Shown here: positions 27,260 through 36,301 of the stretch, piece after piece | Layout of the letters: the number at the start of each line of letters is the position of its first letter | How positions within the stretch are numbered: position 1 is the first letter of the stretch | From: JAFGJQ01 sp052034525 | Lineage (GTDB): Bacteria > Planctomycetota > Phycisphaerae > UBA1845 | Assembly (NCBI GenBank): GCA_052034525.1 | Contig: JBPOIK010000016.1 | Location: 1 to 64,000, forward strand | Reading direction: 5' to 3' | Length of the DNA stretch: 64,000 bases | Made by a program: the position numbers and the translations under genes | The notes under the pieces: model-generated | Seen by the model: the letters and a program-made list of their open reading frames with translations, nothing else | The model's database searches: none | What the model was told of the DNA's origin: nothing

Positions 27260-27748
27260 TCAACTCGACGGTTCCGTGAAACCATCGGCGATTCCGCATA
27301 GCATCCGCAGGGCCGCACCCCATTCCACGTACGTGTAGGGCACGCCGAACTGAGCTCCAAGCTGCCGCAACCGGTCCAGAATCCGCTCGGTCAGCGGCCC
27401 CTGCCAGGCGTGTGCGTCGGGATCGCAGTGGAAAATCCGACATCCGGCCGGCCGGACACTCCGGGCGACGCAGCCCCCGGCCTGGTGGTACGGGCAGTTG
27501 CCCGTCGGGTCGCCGGCCTGAGGACGCCAGTCGGCACTCGCCACGAAGTACGCCAGTTCCACCGTCGTCACGTACAACCGATGACCGTACCGCTCGAAAT
27601 CGCAGCAGAGGCCCCGGTTGAGGCAGACCGGCTGTCGCGCGGCGATCTCCGCGTCCAGCTCGACGTACAGCCGCTCCATGGCGGCACGGAACGCCGGATC
27701 GCTGCCCACGCGCCGAATGCTCTCAATTGGAAGCTCAATGGCGGGCAT
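27260..27748 (-). CDS. YkgJ family cysteine cluster protein (second of two)
   Basis: 162 residues. The family cysteines are L-N-R-G-L-C-C-D-F, G-N-C-P-Y, G-G-C-V-A-R and P-A-G-C-R-I-F-H-C, which probably bind a metal or Fe-S cluster. The cluster is shorter than in its neighbour. Its start lies 14 nt inside the upstream YkgJ gene, so the two are translated together. YkgJ proteins have no settled function; flagellin lysine methylation has been tied to one subgroup only. Confidence 0.75.
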   Translation of the reverse strand: MPAIELPIESIRRVGSDPAFRAAMERLYVELDAEIAARQPVCLNRGLCCDFERYGHRLYVTTVELAYFVASADWRPQAGDPTGNCPYHQAGGCVARSVRPAGCRIFHCDPDAHAWQGPLTERILDRLRQLGAQFGVPYTYVEWGAALRMLCGIADGFTEPSS

Positions 27749-28178
27749 CTTCGAAAGTCTTGGCCGTGCGGATCCGCTCGATGTCCGCCGGCATGAATCG
27801 GCGACCCTTGTTCATTCCCGGGCACACCGTTCGATGGATTTCGTTCCAGACGTCGTTGGATCGGAGATTCTCGGTCCAGAACGGCCAGGTGCGGCATTGC
27901 ATGGGCCGGACGGGATAGATGGAGCATCGCGCCAGCTTGCCCTCGCGGACGAGGAAAACACAGTCGCCGTCCTGTTTCTCCGTCAGGCTGTGCCGCAGTC
28001 CCACCCGCCGCACCTCGGACGGGCCCAGCCTGCCATCCGGACGACCCAGAAATTCGGCGATCCGCTGGATGTCCGCCTTGGTCACCCAGACATACCCGGG
28101 CGGGCCGCTGCAGCAGTTCCCGCACTGCGTACATGAAAAACACAGCCCGTCCCGATACCACTTGTTCGAACCGTTCAC
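27735..28178 (-). CDS. YkgJ family cysteine cluster protein (first of two)
   Basis: 147 residues from the GTG at 28178, chosen because GGAGGT lies 7 nt upstream; the frame extends further but without protein character. The classic motif F-S-C-T-Q-C-G-N-C-C is followed by G-D-C-V-F-L, L-A-R-C-S-I-Y-P-V-R-P and Q-C-R-T-W-P-F-W. This is a canonical YkgJ (zinc/Fe-S chelating) cluster. It forms an overlapping pair with the next gene on this strand. Confidence 0.8.
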   Translation of the reverse strand: MNGSNKWYRDGLCFSCTQCGNCCSGPPGYVWVTKADIQRIAEFLGRPDGRLGPSEVRRVGLRHSLTEKQDGDCVFLVREGKLARCSIYPVRPMQCRTWPFWTENLRSNDVWNEIHRTVCPGMNKGRRFMPADIERIRTAKTFEDARH

Positions 28179-28307
28179 CAGGCTTACCTCCGGGCCGCTC
28201 CGGCCGCATCGCGCCAACGTACCGGCGCCCGCGCGACCCCGCAAGGAAAGCCCCGCCGGATGCCGCGACCACTGCCGGCGGCGGCGCCTCGAATTCGATC
28301 ATCCGTT

Positions 28308-28336
28308 TTGCAATCGTGCGGAATGTGGGCTAGGAT
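28308..28336 (+). promoter_or_regulatory. Probable tmRNA promoter
   Basis: TTGCAA (28308-28313) and TAGGAT (28331-28336) are 17 bp apart. A transcript from about 28343 would have an 87-nt leader to be removed before the mature tmRNA 5' end at 28430. Confidence 0.45.
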
Positions 28337-28429
28337 GATGTTGCAGGGTCGACTGCACGGGACGGTGTTGGCGTGGCGTCCAGCTCGTTTCCGTGGGCGG
28401 GCTCTGTCGCATCCGTCCGTCGGATGCCC

Positions 28430-28781
28430 GGGGGCGATTGGACTTGACCGGGTAAGAAGACGGGATGGCAGCGCGCCGAGGTTGTCAGGTGGCCTCGCTA
28501 AAAACCTGGCACAACCTTTACATGCCAACTCTCAGTTGCGCATGGCTGCCTGAAACCAGGTAGCCCGTTCGGCCGGTGACGCCCACTGGCCGGTCGAACG
28601 ACGCTAGTGGGCTGGCCCCCGACCGACGCCTGACCGGTTGGAGGCGAGAAAACAGTCGGGCTGGAGGAAGCGGCAGCCTGTCGACCGGCGTCCGCCGACT
28701 CGAGAACCAAAAGATCGACTATGCGCGTAGACACCATCCCCGAACTGCCGCGGGACGGGGGTTCGATTCCCCCCGCCTCCA
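28430..28781 (+). ncRNA. ssrA: tmRNA (ssrA), trans-translation RNA
   Basis: The 5' end GGGGGCG (28430-28436) pairs with CGCCTCC (28774-28780) through seven pairs, one of them G-U. The 3' half has the T-arm GGGGG-TTCGATT-CCCCC and discriminator A at 28781. CCA is not encoded. The D-like region after the 5' stem reads GATTGGACTTGACCGGG. The tag frame resumes at GCC 28524-28526 and stops at TGA 28551-28553, coding ANSQLRMAA (the ribosome first adds Ala from the charged tmRNA). Length is 352 nt. It rescues stalled ribosomes together with SmpB, which is not in the window. Confidence 0.93.
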
Positions 28782-28888
28782 TTGGATCGATGTGGGCACG
28801 GCGACAGTTGCCTACGAAGAGAGCCCCGCGGTTTCACCTGGCCGCGGAGCCGAGACGGCGTTCGAGTCGGTCCAGCCCTTCGTTTCCA

Positions 28889-31828
28889 TTACCCGGTTGC
28901 ACCGCAGCGGTTCGGCGCCCCGCAACTGGTTTTCACGTCGCGAGTCGTGGTGGAGCTTTCCAGCCCCGTTACGCCCAGCACCATCAGGGACGCGGCATCG
29001 CCGGTGGACCGCAGTATCAGGGATCTGATCGTCCGGTCCGGGTGCGGGTGTGTCCAGATCAGCGCGCGCAGGGCCGCGGTCTGGCCGCCGGGTGAGTGCC
29101 CGATCCAGACGATGGGGGCCTCGGCGGCCGGGGCCAGATCGGTGTACGCCAGAACATTCTGGCCGTACGCGATATCCAGCGCGGCTCGCGAGCCGTCTTC
29201 ATACTCGATTTCGTAGACGCCGACCCGGGCACGCATGGGGCACGGCAGGTGCGTGGCGTGGAGGATGGCCAGTTGATCGGCTTTGGCGCCCACGGGCAAC
29301 TCCACCGCGAAGGGCAGGTCCATGCCGCGGGTCAGTCGGCTTCGAAGCACGATGGCTGACGGCTTCGTGGCGTGGGTCGATTCGCCCATCTGGAATGCCA
29401 GACCGTTGCACCGCGCGGCGCCGCTGGGTGCCGTCGAGAGATCGAACGGATGTCCAAGGCCGAACCAGCCCTTGGCATCGGCGGCGGCCAACGGGTAGTT
29501 GTATGCGTCGGTCAGATCCAGCGTCCATCCGGCGTGGTATCCGGGCTTCAACGTGCTCAGGCCCATCAGATCCAGGAAACACGGGCCGTAGGGGTAGGTG
29601 TCCGGATCGGGCGGGTTGTCCGCGTTCCAGGCGGCCTCGGCGGCGATCACGTACATGGCATACTGCTGCATTTCCTTGTGAAACCGATCGGGGTCCAGCG
29701 AATAACCGGCCCAGGTCGTCTGGAGCAGGCCGCGTGATTTCCCCGCGTGGGCGGCCTGGGCGAAACGGACCACGCCGCCCGGACGCCACCACGTGGACGC
29801 CACGGTCTCAAAACCGCTTTCGTGGAACGCCTTCAGGTTGACGTATTGTTCCGGCGGCGTGTCCACGTAGTGCCAGTCGGCGATGAGGATGTCTTTGGGG
29901 AGCTGGTCACGCAGTTTTCGCGCGCTCTCGACGGAGGCGGCGTGGCAGGCGTCCGGACCCTCGCCCGGACCGAGCAGCATGTCACCCCACATCATGACCC
30001 GGATGCCACGCTCCTTGAACCACGCATGGTGCCGCAGCGTGTCCATGAGGAACAGCTCTTCCACCGTGTACGGCCTGCTGGATTCGCGGTACGGCACGCG
30101 CCCGCGGTGATGGAACTCGTCGTGGCCGATATGGAAGACGGTCGGTTTGAAAAGCTCGATCGCCTCCGTGTAAATCTCGAAAATGAAGTCGTAGGTCCGG
30201 GGATTCGTGACGCAATAGGCCCACATCGCGTCCGGATCTTCGGCCAGCTCGAGATGGTGGCCGGTCTCGAACATCCATTGACAGTGTCCCAGCGACATGA
30301 CCAGCGGAACGACCTCGATGCCCAGGGCCCGGGCGGCGTCCAGAATCGCGCGGACCTCGCTCTTGGGCATGCCGTACTGCGGGTGGTGTATCTCCGGATG
30401 CGAGTCCCACTGGATGTACTCGGCCTCCATTACCAGCGTGTTCATTTTCAGCGGGGCGAGTACGTTCCGCAGGAGTTGCAGGTGCAGGTCCGGGCCCCGA
30501 CCGCCGGTGAACAGGTGGACGCCGCGGAACGGCAGGGCGGGCCAGTCCCGGATTTCGGCGGACCGGATCAGGGTCTTGCCGTCGGGCAATCGCGTGGTGA
30601 GCTGCTTGATCGTCTGAATCGCATGGCGAAGCCCAGCCTGCGTCGCGGCCTGTACGGTGATGCCGTCCGGGCTGACCCGCAGGGCGTAACCTTCTTCAGG
30701 CAGATCGGGCGAGTGGTTCAAAGTGATAAGAGCCGCATCCCCAGGTTGATCCGCGCCGAATTCAATCTGGAAGCGGTCGTGGAGGAAAGCCTTCAGATCG
30801 TCGGCAGGGGCGTCGGTGACTTTCAGGTCATCCAACGGGGCGCGGACGATCCGGCCGCCAAACGGCGACGTCACGAAGAACCCGCCATCGGCAAAGGTGG
30901 CGACCCTGGGTCTCGGGATGAGAGTTGGAGAGTCTTCCTGAGGCCAGGTCTGGACGTCTTGGCGGTGGGTCAGGCGGGTTCGGCATTTCCTGGGCGTTTC
31001 GTCGGCTTTCGCGGCCTCGGGCTTGGGCAGATGAAAGACGATGCGGTAGCGGACGGGTTCGCCCTTGCGGAACCGCGTGCCCAGGTCGCCCAGCCAGAAC
31101 AGCGGCCGGGCCGGGTCGGCCCAGCGGTTTCTACGGTGATCGTAGCAGACGACCGGATGCGAACTGTCCACATCGATCCGGAGGGGGCCGATGCGGGATT
31201 CGAACTCCAGTGTGCGGAAACCCCTGGCCAGCATGCAGGGCTCCATTTCGCCCGAAACCGGCGCCACGGGCACCGTGCCTTCCTTCACGCTGCCGTCGGC
31301 CAGCGTAGCCTTAAACGGTCGGCCGTTGATCAGCGTGGGGTTCAATCCGGCGATCATCCACTGGATAAGTGCGTCGCCCTCCTCCTTATTGAACCGGCCC
31401 TCGAACACGCGCTCCACCCGGCCGTCTTTCGTAACGGTGATCACGTCATTACCGGTGAAGTCGCCATGCGCGTCGCCATGGCGGATCGTCAGCATGGTTC
31501 CGCCCTCGACGGGTTCCTGCTTCGCCGTGCTGACGGCCTTATCGTCGGGTCCGAGATAGTAGTGGGGCGCCCACGGCGGCTCGGTGATCACCATGTTGCT
31601 GCCCCGGCTGACGACGATTCCACCGATGGCGATCTCGACGCCACGCTCCCAGGCCTCGACGGTGACGGACGTGTCACCGGCCGTGAGCACCCGAGAGGCA
31701 TCCGCGGCACGCGCGGCGGACAGGCAGATCAGGATCAGCCCGGCGCCGATCAGGCCCGGGCCGTGGGAGCGACCGTTGCCACCTGGACGGCCGCGTCCAG
31801 GGATGAACCGCTTGGCACGAATCTGCAT
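28889..31828 (-). CDS. Exported GH20-type beta-N-acetylhexosaminidase
   Basis: 979 residues with a signal peptide after a long basic start (hydrophobic run at about residues 25-42). A GH20b-like domain (residues about 310-430) precedes the catalytic barrel. The family pair D570-E571 is seen in H-I-G-H-D-E-F-H-H, where the Glu is the acid/base of substrate-assisted catalysis. F-R-G-V-H-L-F-T-G-G and V-V-P-L-V-M-S-L-G-H also fit GH20. The large N-terminal domain (residues 45-300) and C-terminal beta domain are not identified. It probably frees GlcNAc or GalNAc from glycans; the NahK-like kinase at 57.5 kb could use the product. Confidence 0.82.
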   Translation of the reverse strand: MQIRAKRFIPGRGRPGGNGRSHGPGLIGAGLILICLSAARAADASRVLTAGDTSVTVEAWERGVEIAIGGIVVSRGSNMVITEPPWAPHYYLGPDDKAVSTAKQEPVEGGTMLTIRHGDAHGDFTGNDVITVTKDGRVERVFEGRFNKEEGDALIQWMIAGLNPTLINGRPFKATLADGSVKEGTVPVAPVSGEMEPCMLARGFRTLEFESRIGPLRIDVDSSHPVVCYDHRRNRWADPARPLFWLGDLGTRFRKGEPVRYRIVFHLPKPEAAKADETPRKCRTRLTHRQDVQTWPQEDSPTLIPRPRVATFADGGFFVTSPFGGRIVRAPLDDLKVTDAPADDLKAFLHDRFQIEFGADQPGDAALITLNHSPDLPEEGYALRVSPDGITVQAATQAGLRHAIQTIKQLTTRLPDGKTLIRSAEIRDWPALPFRGVHLFTGGRGPDLHLQLLRNVLAPLKMNTLVMEAEYIQWDSHPEIHHPQYGMPKSEVRAILDAARALGIEVVPLVMSLGHCQWMFETGHHLELAEDPDAMWAYCVTNPRTYDFIFEIYTEAIELFKPTVFHIGHDEFHHRGRVPYRESSRPYTVEELFLMDTLRHHAWFKERGIRVMMWGDMLLGPGEGPDACHAASVESARKLRDQLPKDILIADWHYVDTPPEQYVNLKAFHESGFETVASTWWRPGGVVRFAQAAHAGKSRGLLQTTWAGYSLDPDRFHKEMQQYAMYVIAAEAAWNADNPPDPDTYPYGPCFLDLMGLSTLKPGYHAGWTLDLTDAYNYPLAAADAKGWFGLGHPFDLSTAPSGAARCNGLAFQMGESTHATKPSAIVLRSRLTRGMDLPFAVELPVGAKADQLAILHATHLPCPMRARVGVYEIEYEDGSRAALDIAYGQNVLAYTDLAPAAEAPIVWIGHSPGGQTAALRALIWTHPHPDRTIRSLILRSTGDAASLMVLGVTGLESSTTTRDVKTSCGAPNRCGATG

Positions 31829-32065
31829 TCGATCATTCCTCCGGTATGCGAAAGATGCCTGACGACGACAAGGCGGCCAGACGCCGGCCCCAAGCCCATC
31901 GCGGCAGACTCCGCCAGCCGGGCCGCCACCGGACCGCGAAGCCCCTTATATTGCGATGCCTGCGAACACACAACCGCCCCGTCACGCCGCGGCGCCGGAT
32001 CGAGGTGGGAAACGGGCGACCGGGACGGTATACTCTCGGGGGACTGCAAAACAGGAGGTGGGGTC

Positions 32066-33583
32066 ATGGGGTGTCGGGGGTTTTTCCGTGGTGCGCGGCG
32101 AGCGTTCGCTGCATTGTGCGTGGCAGGCGTGGCGCATGGACCTCTGGTCGGAGCGGACGAGCCGACCGAGCAGGTCCGACCGGCCGATTGTGCCGGGATG
32201 TGGTATCCGGGCGAGGCGGACGCCCTGTCCAAGTTTGTCGATGATCTGATCGAGCGGGCGGCGCCGAATGAGCTGCCCTCCGGTCGGCCGCAGGCGATCA
32301 TCGCGCCCCACGCGGGTTACCAGTACAGTGCGCCCGTCGCCTCCATGGCGTACAAGGCGGTCAAGGGCCTGTCGTACAAACGGGTGATTCTGCTGGGGTT
32401 CAGCCACCGGTATTCCGCGTTCCAGCACGGCATCGACGTGCCGATGGAGTACACGGCCTACCAGACGCCGCTGGGGAAAGTGCCCCTGGATGCGGAAGCG
32501 TGCGCGGCACTCCTGAAATGCCCGTTGTTCACCTCCACCCCCGGCCTGCATCGCCAGGAGCACTCGCTGGAACTCCAACTGCCCTTCCTTCAGCGTACGA
32601 TCGGGGAGTTCCGACTGGTGCCGCTGATGGTGGGTGAGCTCAGCAGCGAGGAATGCACGCAGGTCGCAAGCGCCCTGCTGCCGTGGGTGGGCGACGACAC
32701 GTTGATCGTGGTCAGCAGCGACTTCACGCATTACGGCCGCAGTTTCAACTACGTGCCGTTTACGGAGAACGTGGCGGAGCAGTTGCGGATTCAGGCTCGC
32801 GAAGCGGCCAAGCCGCTGCTGAACGCGGACTACGACGGGTTCGTCGACTACCTCGCCCGGACGAAGGATACCATCTGTGGTCGCCGGCCCATTCTTCTGC
32901 TGATGCGAGTGCTGGCCATGCAGGGCGGAGCGTCGGCCGTCCGCACCGGGTTCGATACGTCCGGTCGGATGACCGGCGATTACGCCGGCAGCGTCACGTA
33001 CCAGTCGTTTGTCTTTGCGGCAAGGGAACTCACGTTGCCCGCCGATGCCCGTGGCGCCCTGCTGAAGCTGGCCCGTCGGACGGCGATTGCGCATCTGAAC
33101 AAGGAACGGCTCGAGAAGATATCGCCGGCCGATCTTCCGGAAGCGGCGCGGGCGGACGGGGCGTGTTTTGTCACGCTGGAGAACCGCGGCGTGCTGCGCG
33201 GCTGCATCGGCAACATGGAGGCGACGGGACCGTTGTATGAGGCGGTCATTCGCAACGCGATCTACGCCTGCCAGGACCAGCGGTTTGTGGACAACCCGGT
33301 CACCCCGGCGGAACTGAAGGACATTCGGATCGAGATCAGCTACCTGACGCCCATGCTGCTCATCTCGAACCCGGACGAGGTGGTCGTGGGCCGAGACGGC
33401 CTGCTCGTGGAGTTGGGCCCGCGGCGCGGAGTGTTGTTGCCGCAGGTGGCCTACAGTCACGGTTGGACTCGTCGGGAGTTCCTCGCGCAGGTCTGTCATA
33501 AGGCCGGGCTGCCCGCCGACGCATGGAAAGACCCGCGCGCGCACATTTATTCATTTGCCGCCGAAGTGTTCGGCGAACCCTGA
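32066..33583 (+). CDS. Exported AmmeMemoRadiSam protein: Memo (B) fused to AMMECR1 (A)
   Basis: 505 residues from the ATG at 32066 (AGGAGGTG upstream); the same frame is open for 2.3 kb upstream, antisense to GH20, and that part is not coding. A signal peptide is visible (R-G-A-R-R then a hydrophobic stretch to about residue 31). Residues 40-330 are a Memo domain with its histidines: P-H-A-G-Y, F-S-H-R, H-R-Q-E-H-S-L-E and D-F-T-H-Y-G. Residues 345-505 are an AMMECR1 domain with the hallmark LRGCIG from residue 377. The pair A+B is the core of the AmmeMemoRadiSam system, whose reaction is unknown. The radical SAM partner lies 1.1 kb downstream. Confidence 0.85.
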   Translation: MGCRGFFRGARRAFAALCVAGVAHGPLVGADEPTEQVRPADCAGMWYPGEADALSKFVDDLIERAAPNELPSGRPQAIIAPHAGYQYSAPVASMAYKAVKGLSYKRVILLGFSHRYSAFQHGIDVPMEYTAYQTPLGKVPLDAEACAALLKCPLFTSTPGLHRQEHSLELQLPFLQRTIGEFRLVPLMVGELSSEECTQVASALLPWVGDDTLIVVSSDFTHYGRSFNYVPFTENVAEQLRIQAREAAKPLLNADYDGFVDYLARTKDTICGRRPILLLMRVLAMQGGASAVRTGFDTSGRMTGDYAGSVTYQSFVFAARELTLPADARGALLKLARRTAIAHLNKERLEKISPADLPEAARADGACFVTLENRGVLRGCIGNMEATGPLYEAVIRNAIYACQDQRFVDNPVTPAELKDIRIEISYLTPMLLISNPDEVVVGRDGLLVELGPRRGVLLPQVAYSHGWTRREFLAQVCHKAGLPADAWKDPRAHIYSFAAEVFGEP

Positions 33584-33643
33584 GATAGGGTGCGGGCGTC
33601 CGGCCAGCACGATAGGCGGTTCTGCGTCGCCCAGGGGTGCAAC

Positions 33644-34642
33644 ATGCCGTACAGAACCAATCGTCGCGAGTTCCTGATGCAGATGAGTGCGGCCGCGGTG
33701 GGGGCCGCGCTGGGCGGCCCGACCCTGGCGGCGGCGGCGGAACCGCCGGGCGAGCGTCCGCGGCCACGAGTGGTGATCGGTCGTGACGACGCCCTTGCCA
33801 AAGGCGAGCCGTCGGAGCACGCCGAGCCGATTCGCCTCCTGCTCGATGCCGCCATGCAGCGGCTGACCGGAGCGTCGGACGCGGCGGCTGCCTGGCGGAC
33901 GTTTTTCCAGCCCGCCCATCGCATCGGCATCAAGGTGAACACGCTGGGCTATTCCACGCATCCGGTGGTCGTGGACGCCATCGTGGCCGGTCTGCGCGCG
34001 GCAGACGTGCCGGCTGAAAACATCCTGATCTGGGATCGTTTCGATTCGGAACTGCTCCGGGCGAAGTTCCGGCTGAACAAGTCGACTACCGGCGTGCGTT
34101 GCTTCGGCACGGACGCGGACCGCGCCGGCCGGGGATACCAGGAACAGGTCGAGACAAGCGGCCGGATCGGGTCGTGCTACTCCCGGATCGTGGCGGAACA
34201 GGTGGACCGGCTGATCTGTGTGCCGATTCTGAAGGATCACAACCTGGCCGGCGTGTCGCTGGGGATGAAAAACTTCTATGGGGCGATCCACAACCCCAAC
34301 AAATACCACGATCACAACTGCGACCCGTACGTGGCGGACGTGGTGTCGCACCGGTTCATCGCGCCGAAGTGGCGGTTGACGGTCGTGGATGCCATCCGAG
34401 GCCAGTATCAGGCCGGTCCCGGGCGCAGTCCGGAGCATTTCTGGCCGTTCGGCGGACTGGTGGTGGGGAGTGATTTCGTGGCCGTCGATTCGGTGGCGGC
34501 GGATATGCTGGAGTCCAAGCGCCGCGATGCAGGCCTGCGCCCTCTGGCGGACGAGAATCGGCCGTGCCGGCACATCGCCACCGCGGGCGAACGCGGCCTG
34601 GGCGAGGCGGATTTGAAGCGGATCGAATGCATCGAGGTTTGA
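33644..34642 (+). CDS. DUF362 protein with Tat signal
   Basis: 332 residues from the ATG at 33644. The twin-arginine signal reads N-R-R-E-F-L-M-Q-M-S-A-A-A-V-G-A-A. The body is a DUF362 domain: H-R-I-G-I-K-V-N, L-G-Y-S-T-H-P, I-C-V-P-I-L-K-D-H and M-K-N-F-Y-G-A-I-H-N-P. No ferredoxin cysteines are seen. It sits between the Memo-AMMECR1 fusion and the radical SAM gene, 2 nt before the latter, so it is very probably part of the same pathway. Confidence 0.82.
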   Translation: MPYRTNRREFLMQMSAAAVGAALGGPTLAAAAEPPGERPRPRVVIGRDDALAKGEPSEHAEPIRLLLDAAMQRLTGASDAAAAWRTFFQPAHRIGIKVNTLGYSTHPVVVDAIVAGLRAADVPAENILIWDRFDSELLRAKFRLNKSTTGVRCFGTDADRAGRGYQEQVETSGRIGSCYSRIVAEQVDRLICVPILKDHNLAGVSLGMKNFYGAIHNPNKYHDHNCDPYVADVVSHRFIAPKWRLTVVDAIRGQYQAGPGRSPEHFWPFGGLVVGSDFVAVDSVAADMLESKRRDAGLRPLADENRPCRHIATAGERGLGEADLKRIECIEV

Positions 34643-34644
34643 TC

Positions 34645-35859
34645 ATGGATTCGCTCGACAACATCTTCCTGCATCCAACCCGTCGCGATGTGTTGCGGCT
34701 GGGGCTGGCCTGCGGCGCGGCCGGCGTGCTGTGCGGGCGGGGCAAGAGTGCGGCCCAGGACACGGCGGGCACCGGCGCGTTGGAAGGGCCGAAGCTTCCC
34801 GGCGTGGTCCGACACGAGGCGAGGCATTGGGATGCCCTGCCCGATCGCCGCGTCAGGTGCCGGCTCTGTCCGCGCGAGTGCGAGGTGGCCGACGTGGAAC
34901 GCGGCTACTGCGGCGTGCGTGAGAACGTGGACGGGCGATACCAGACGCTGGTGTACGGCGCCCTGTGTTCGGCCAACATCGACCCCATCGAGAAGAAACC
35001 GCTGTTTCACTACCGGCCGGGAACCACCGCGTTCTCCATCGCCACCGCCGGCTGCAATGTCGAGTGCAAGTTCTGCCAGAACTGGCAGATCAGCCAGTTT
35101 CGGCCGGAACAGGTGCCCAGCGTGGAAGTCCCCCCACAGAAGCTGGTCGATTCCTGCAAGGCGGCGGGCAGCCCGACGATCGCCTACACGTACTCCGAGC
35201 CGACCATCTTTTACGAGTACATGCACGATACCGCCACGCTGGCCCGGCAGCAGGGCGTGGGCAGCGTGATGATCTCCAACGGGTACATTCGCGAAAAGCC
35301 GCTGCGCGAGCTCTGTCGGGCGCTGACCGGGGTAAAAATCGACCTCAAGGCCTTCACCGAGACCTTCTACGTCGAACAATGCGCGGGTGAGCTCAAACCC
35401 GTGCTGCACACGCTGGAGGTGCTCAAAGACGTGGGCATCTGGTTCGAGCTGGTGGTTCTGATCATCCCGACACTCAACGACTCCGCGGACGAAATCCGGC
35501 GGATGAGCGAATGGGTGGTCAAGCACCTCGGGCCCGACGTCCCCATGCACTTCACCCGCTATCACCCGACGTATCGGCTGACGAACCTGCCCCGCACGCC
35601 GGTCTCCACGCTGGAGCGGTGCCGGCAGACGGCCCTGGACGCCGGCGTACGCTACGTCTACCTGGGCAACGTCCCCATGCACAAGGGCGAGAACACCTAC
35701 TGCCATTCCTGCGGCGCCGAACTGATCCACCGTGTCGGCATGCAGACCACGGACAACCGCATCCGCGACGGCCGGTGCCCCAAGTGTGACACGGCCATCC
35801 CCGGCGTGTGGTCGCAGGACCGAGCTCTGGCGGTCACGAGTCGCCCTGCGGACGTTTGA
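34645..35859 (+). CDS. AmmeMemoRadiSam system radical SAM enzyme with Tat-like signal
   Basis: 404 residues from the ATG at 34645. The N-terminus T-R-R-D-V-L-R-L-G-L-A-C-G-A-A-G-V-L looks like a twin-arginine signal, very unusual for a radical SAM enzyme. A cysteine region C-R-L-C-P-R-E-C...Y-C-G-V-R precedes the radical SAM site C137-N-V-E-C141-K-F-C144. The C-terminus adds C-H-S-C-G...C-P-K-C, a likely zinc ribbon. The sequence fits the AmmeMemoRadiSam radical SAM group, relatives of pyruvate formate-lyase activase. Substrate is unknown; co-transcription with DUF362 and Memo-AMMECR1 is implied by spacing. Confidence 0.85.
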   Translation: MDSLDNIFLHPTRRDVLRLGLACGAAGVLCGRGKSAAQDTAGTGALEGPKLPGVVRHEARHWDALPDRRVRCRLCPRECEVADVERGYCGVRENVDGRYQTLVYGALCSANIDPIEKKPLFHYRPGTTAFSIATAGCNVECKFCQNWQISQFRPEQVPSVEVPPQKLVDSCKAAGSPTIAYTYSEPTIFYEYMHDTATLARQQGVGSVMISNGYIREKPLRELCRALTGVKIDLKAFTETFYVEQCAGELKPVLHTLEVLKDVGIWFELVVLIIPTLNDSADEIRRMSEWVVKHLGPDVPMHFTRYHPTYRLTNLPRTPVSTLERCRQTALDAGVRYVYLGNVPMHKGENTYCHSCGAELIHRVGMQTTDNRIRDGRCPKCDTAIPGVWSQDRALAVTSRPADV

Positions 35860-36182
35860 CGCGAGCGCCGCCGCGGCCGGGGCTCGCTCTTCGGACCTGG
35901 CGCTGCAACCGCAGCTTGATTGTCCAAACCGGTCATCCGGCGGTGACGGTGTAGCATGCAGCAGATTCCAGGGCCCTGCTGTTTGGCCTTTGACTAACGA
36001 GCGAGCCCCTCAGGACCGCGCTGCGCGGGTTCGTGTATGGCGAGGGATTCCCCGAGCCGCTGGCGATGCTTGGCCGGTTCGCGCCGCATGACAACCCCGC
36101 GCCCGGCGTGGCGGAGTATGGCGGGCAGCCGATCAGGTGGGACGGCCATTGCTTCCGGGCACGATTTTTCCGTTCCGGCCGC
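35860..36182. other. Intergenic region with a possible RHS-family remnant
   Basis: No intact gene. In the plus frame from 36003 to about 36140 the sequence reads E-P-L-R-T-A-L-R-G-F-V-Y-G-E-G-F-P-E-P-L-A-M-L, which resembles the F-V-x-G-x-x-F-P-E-P-x-x-M segment of RHS-repeat core domains. A stop (35991-35993) lies just upstream and the later part loses protein character. It may be the trace of a lost gene. Confidence 0.3.
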
Positions 36183-36212
36183 TTGCCTCCCCTGGATCAT
36201 TCTCGCTACACT
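36183..36212 (+). promoter_or_regulatory. Sigma70-type promoter of the zinc-ribbon membrane protein gene
   Basis: TTGCCT (36183-36188) and TACACT (36207-36212) are 18 bp apart and about 90 nt upstream of the start at 36302. Confidence 0.45.
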
Positions 36213-36301
36213 GTTGGCACAAAATGGCCAATGCCCCATCGGACGGGTTTCGGCGGGGCAGATCGCCATTTGCATTTCCTTTTGCAGGAGCAGGTTCTTC
36301 C

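Noticed and set aside
29747..32065. Very long plus-strand open frame upstream of the Memo-AMMECR1 start
   Set aside because: It is antisense to the GH20 gene, has no family motifs, and a strong ribosome binding site plus signal peptide mark the true start at 32066. High G+C content produces such frames.
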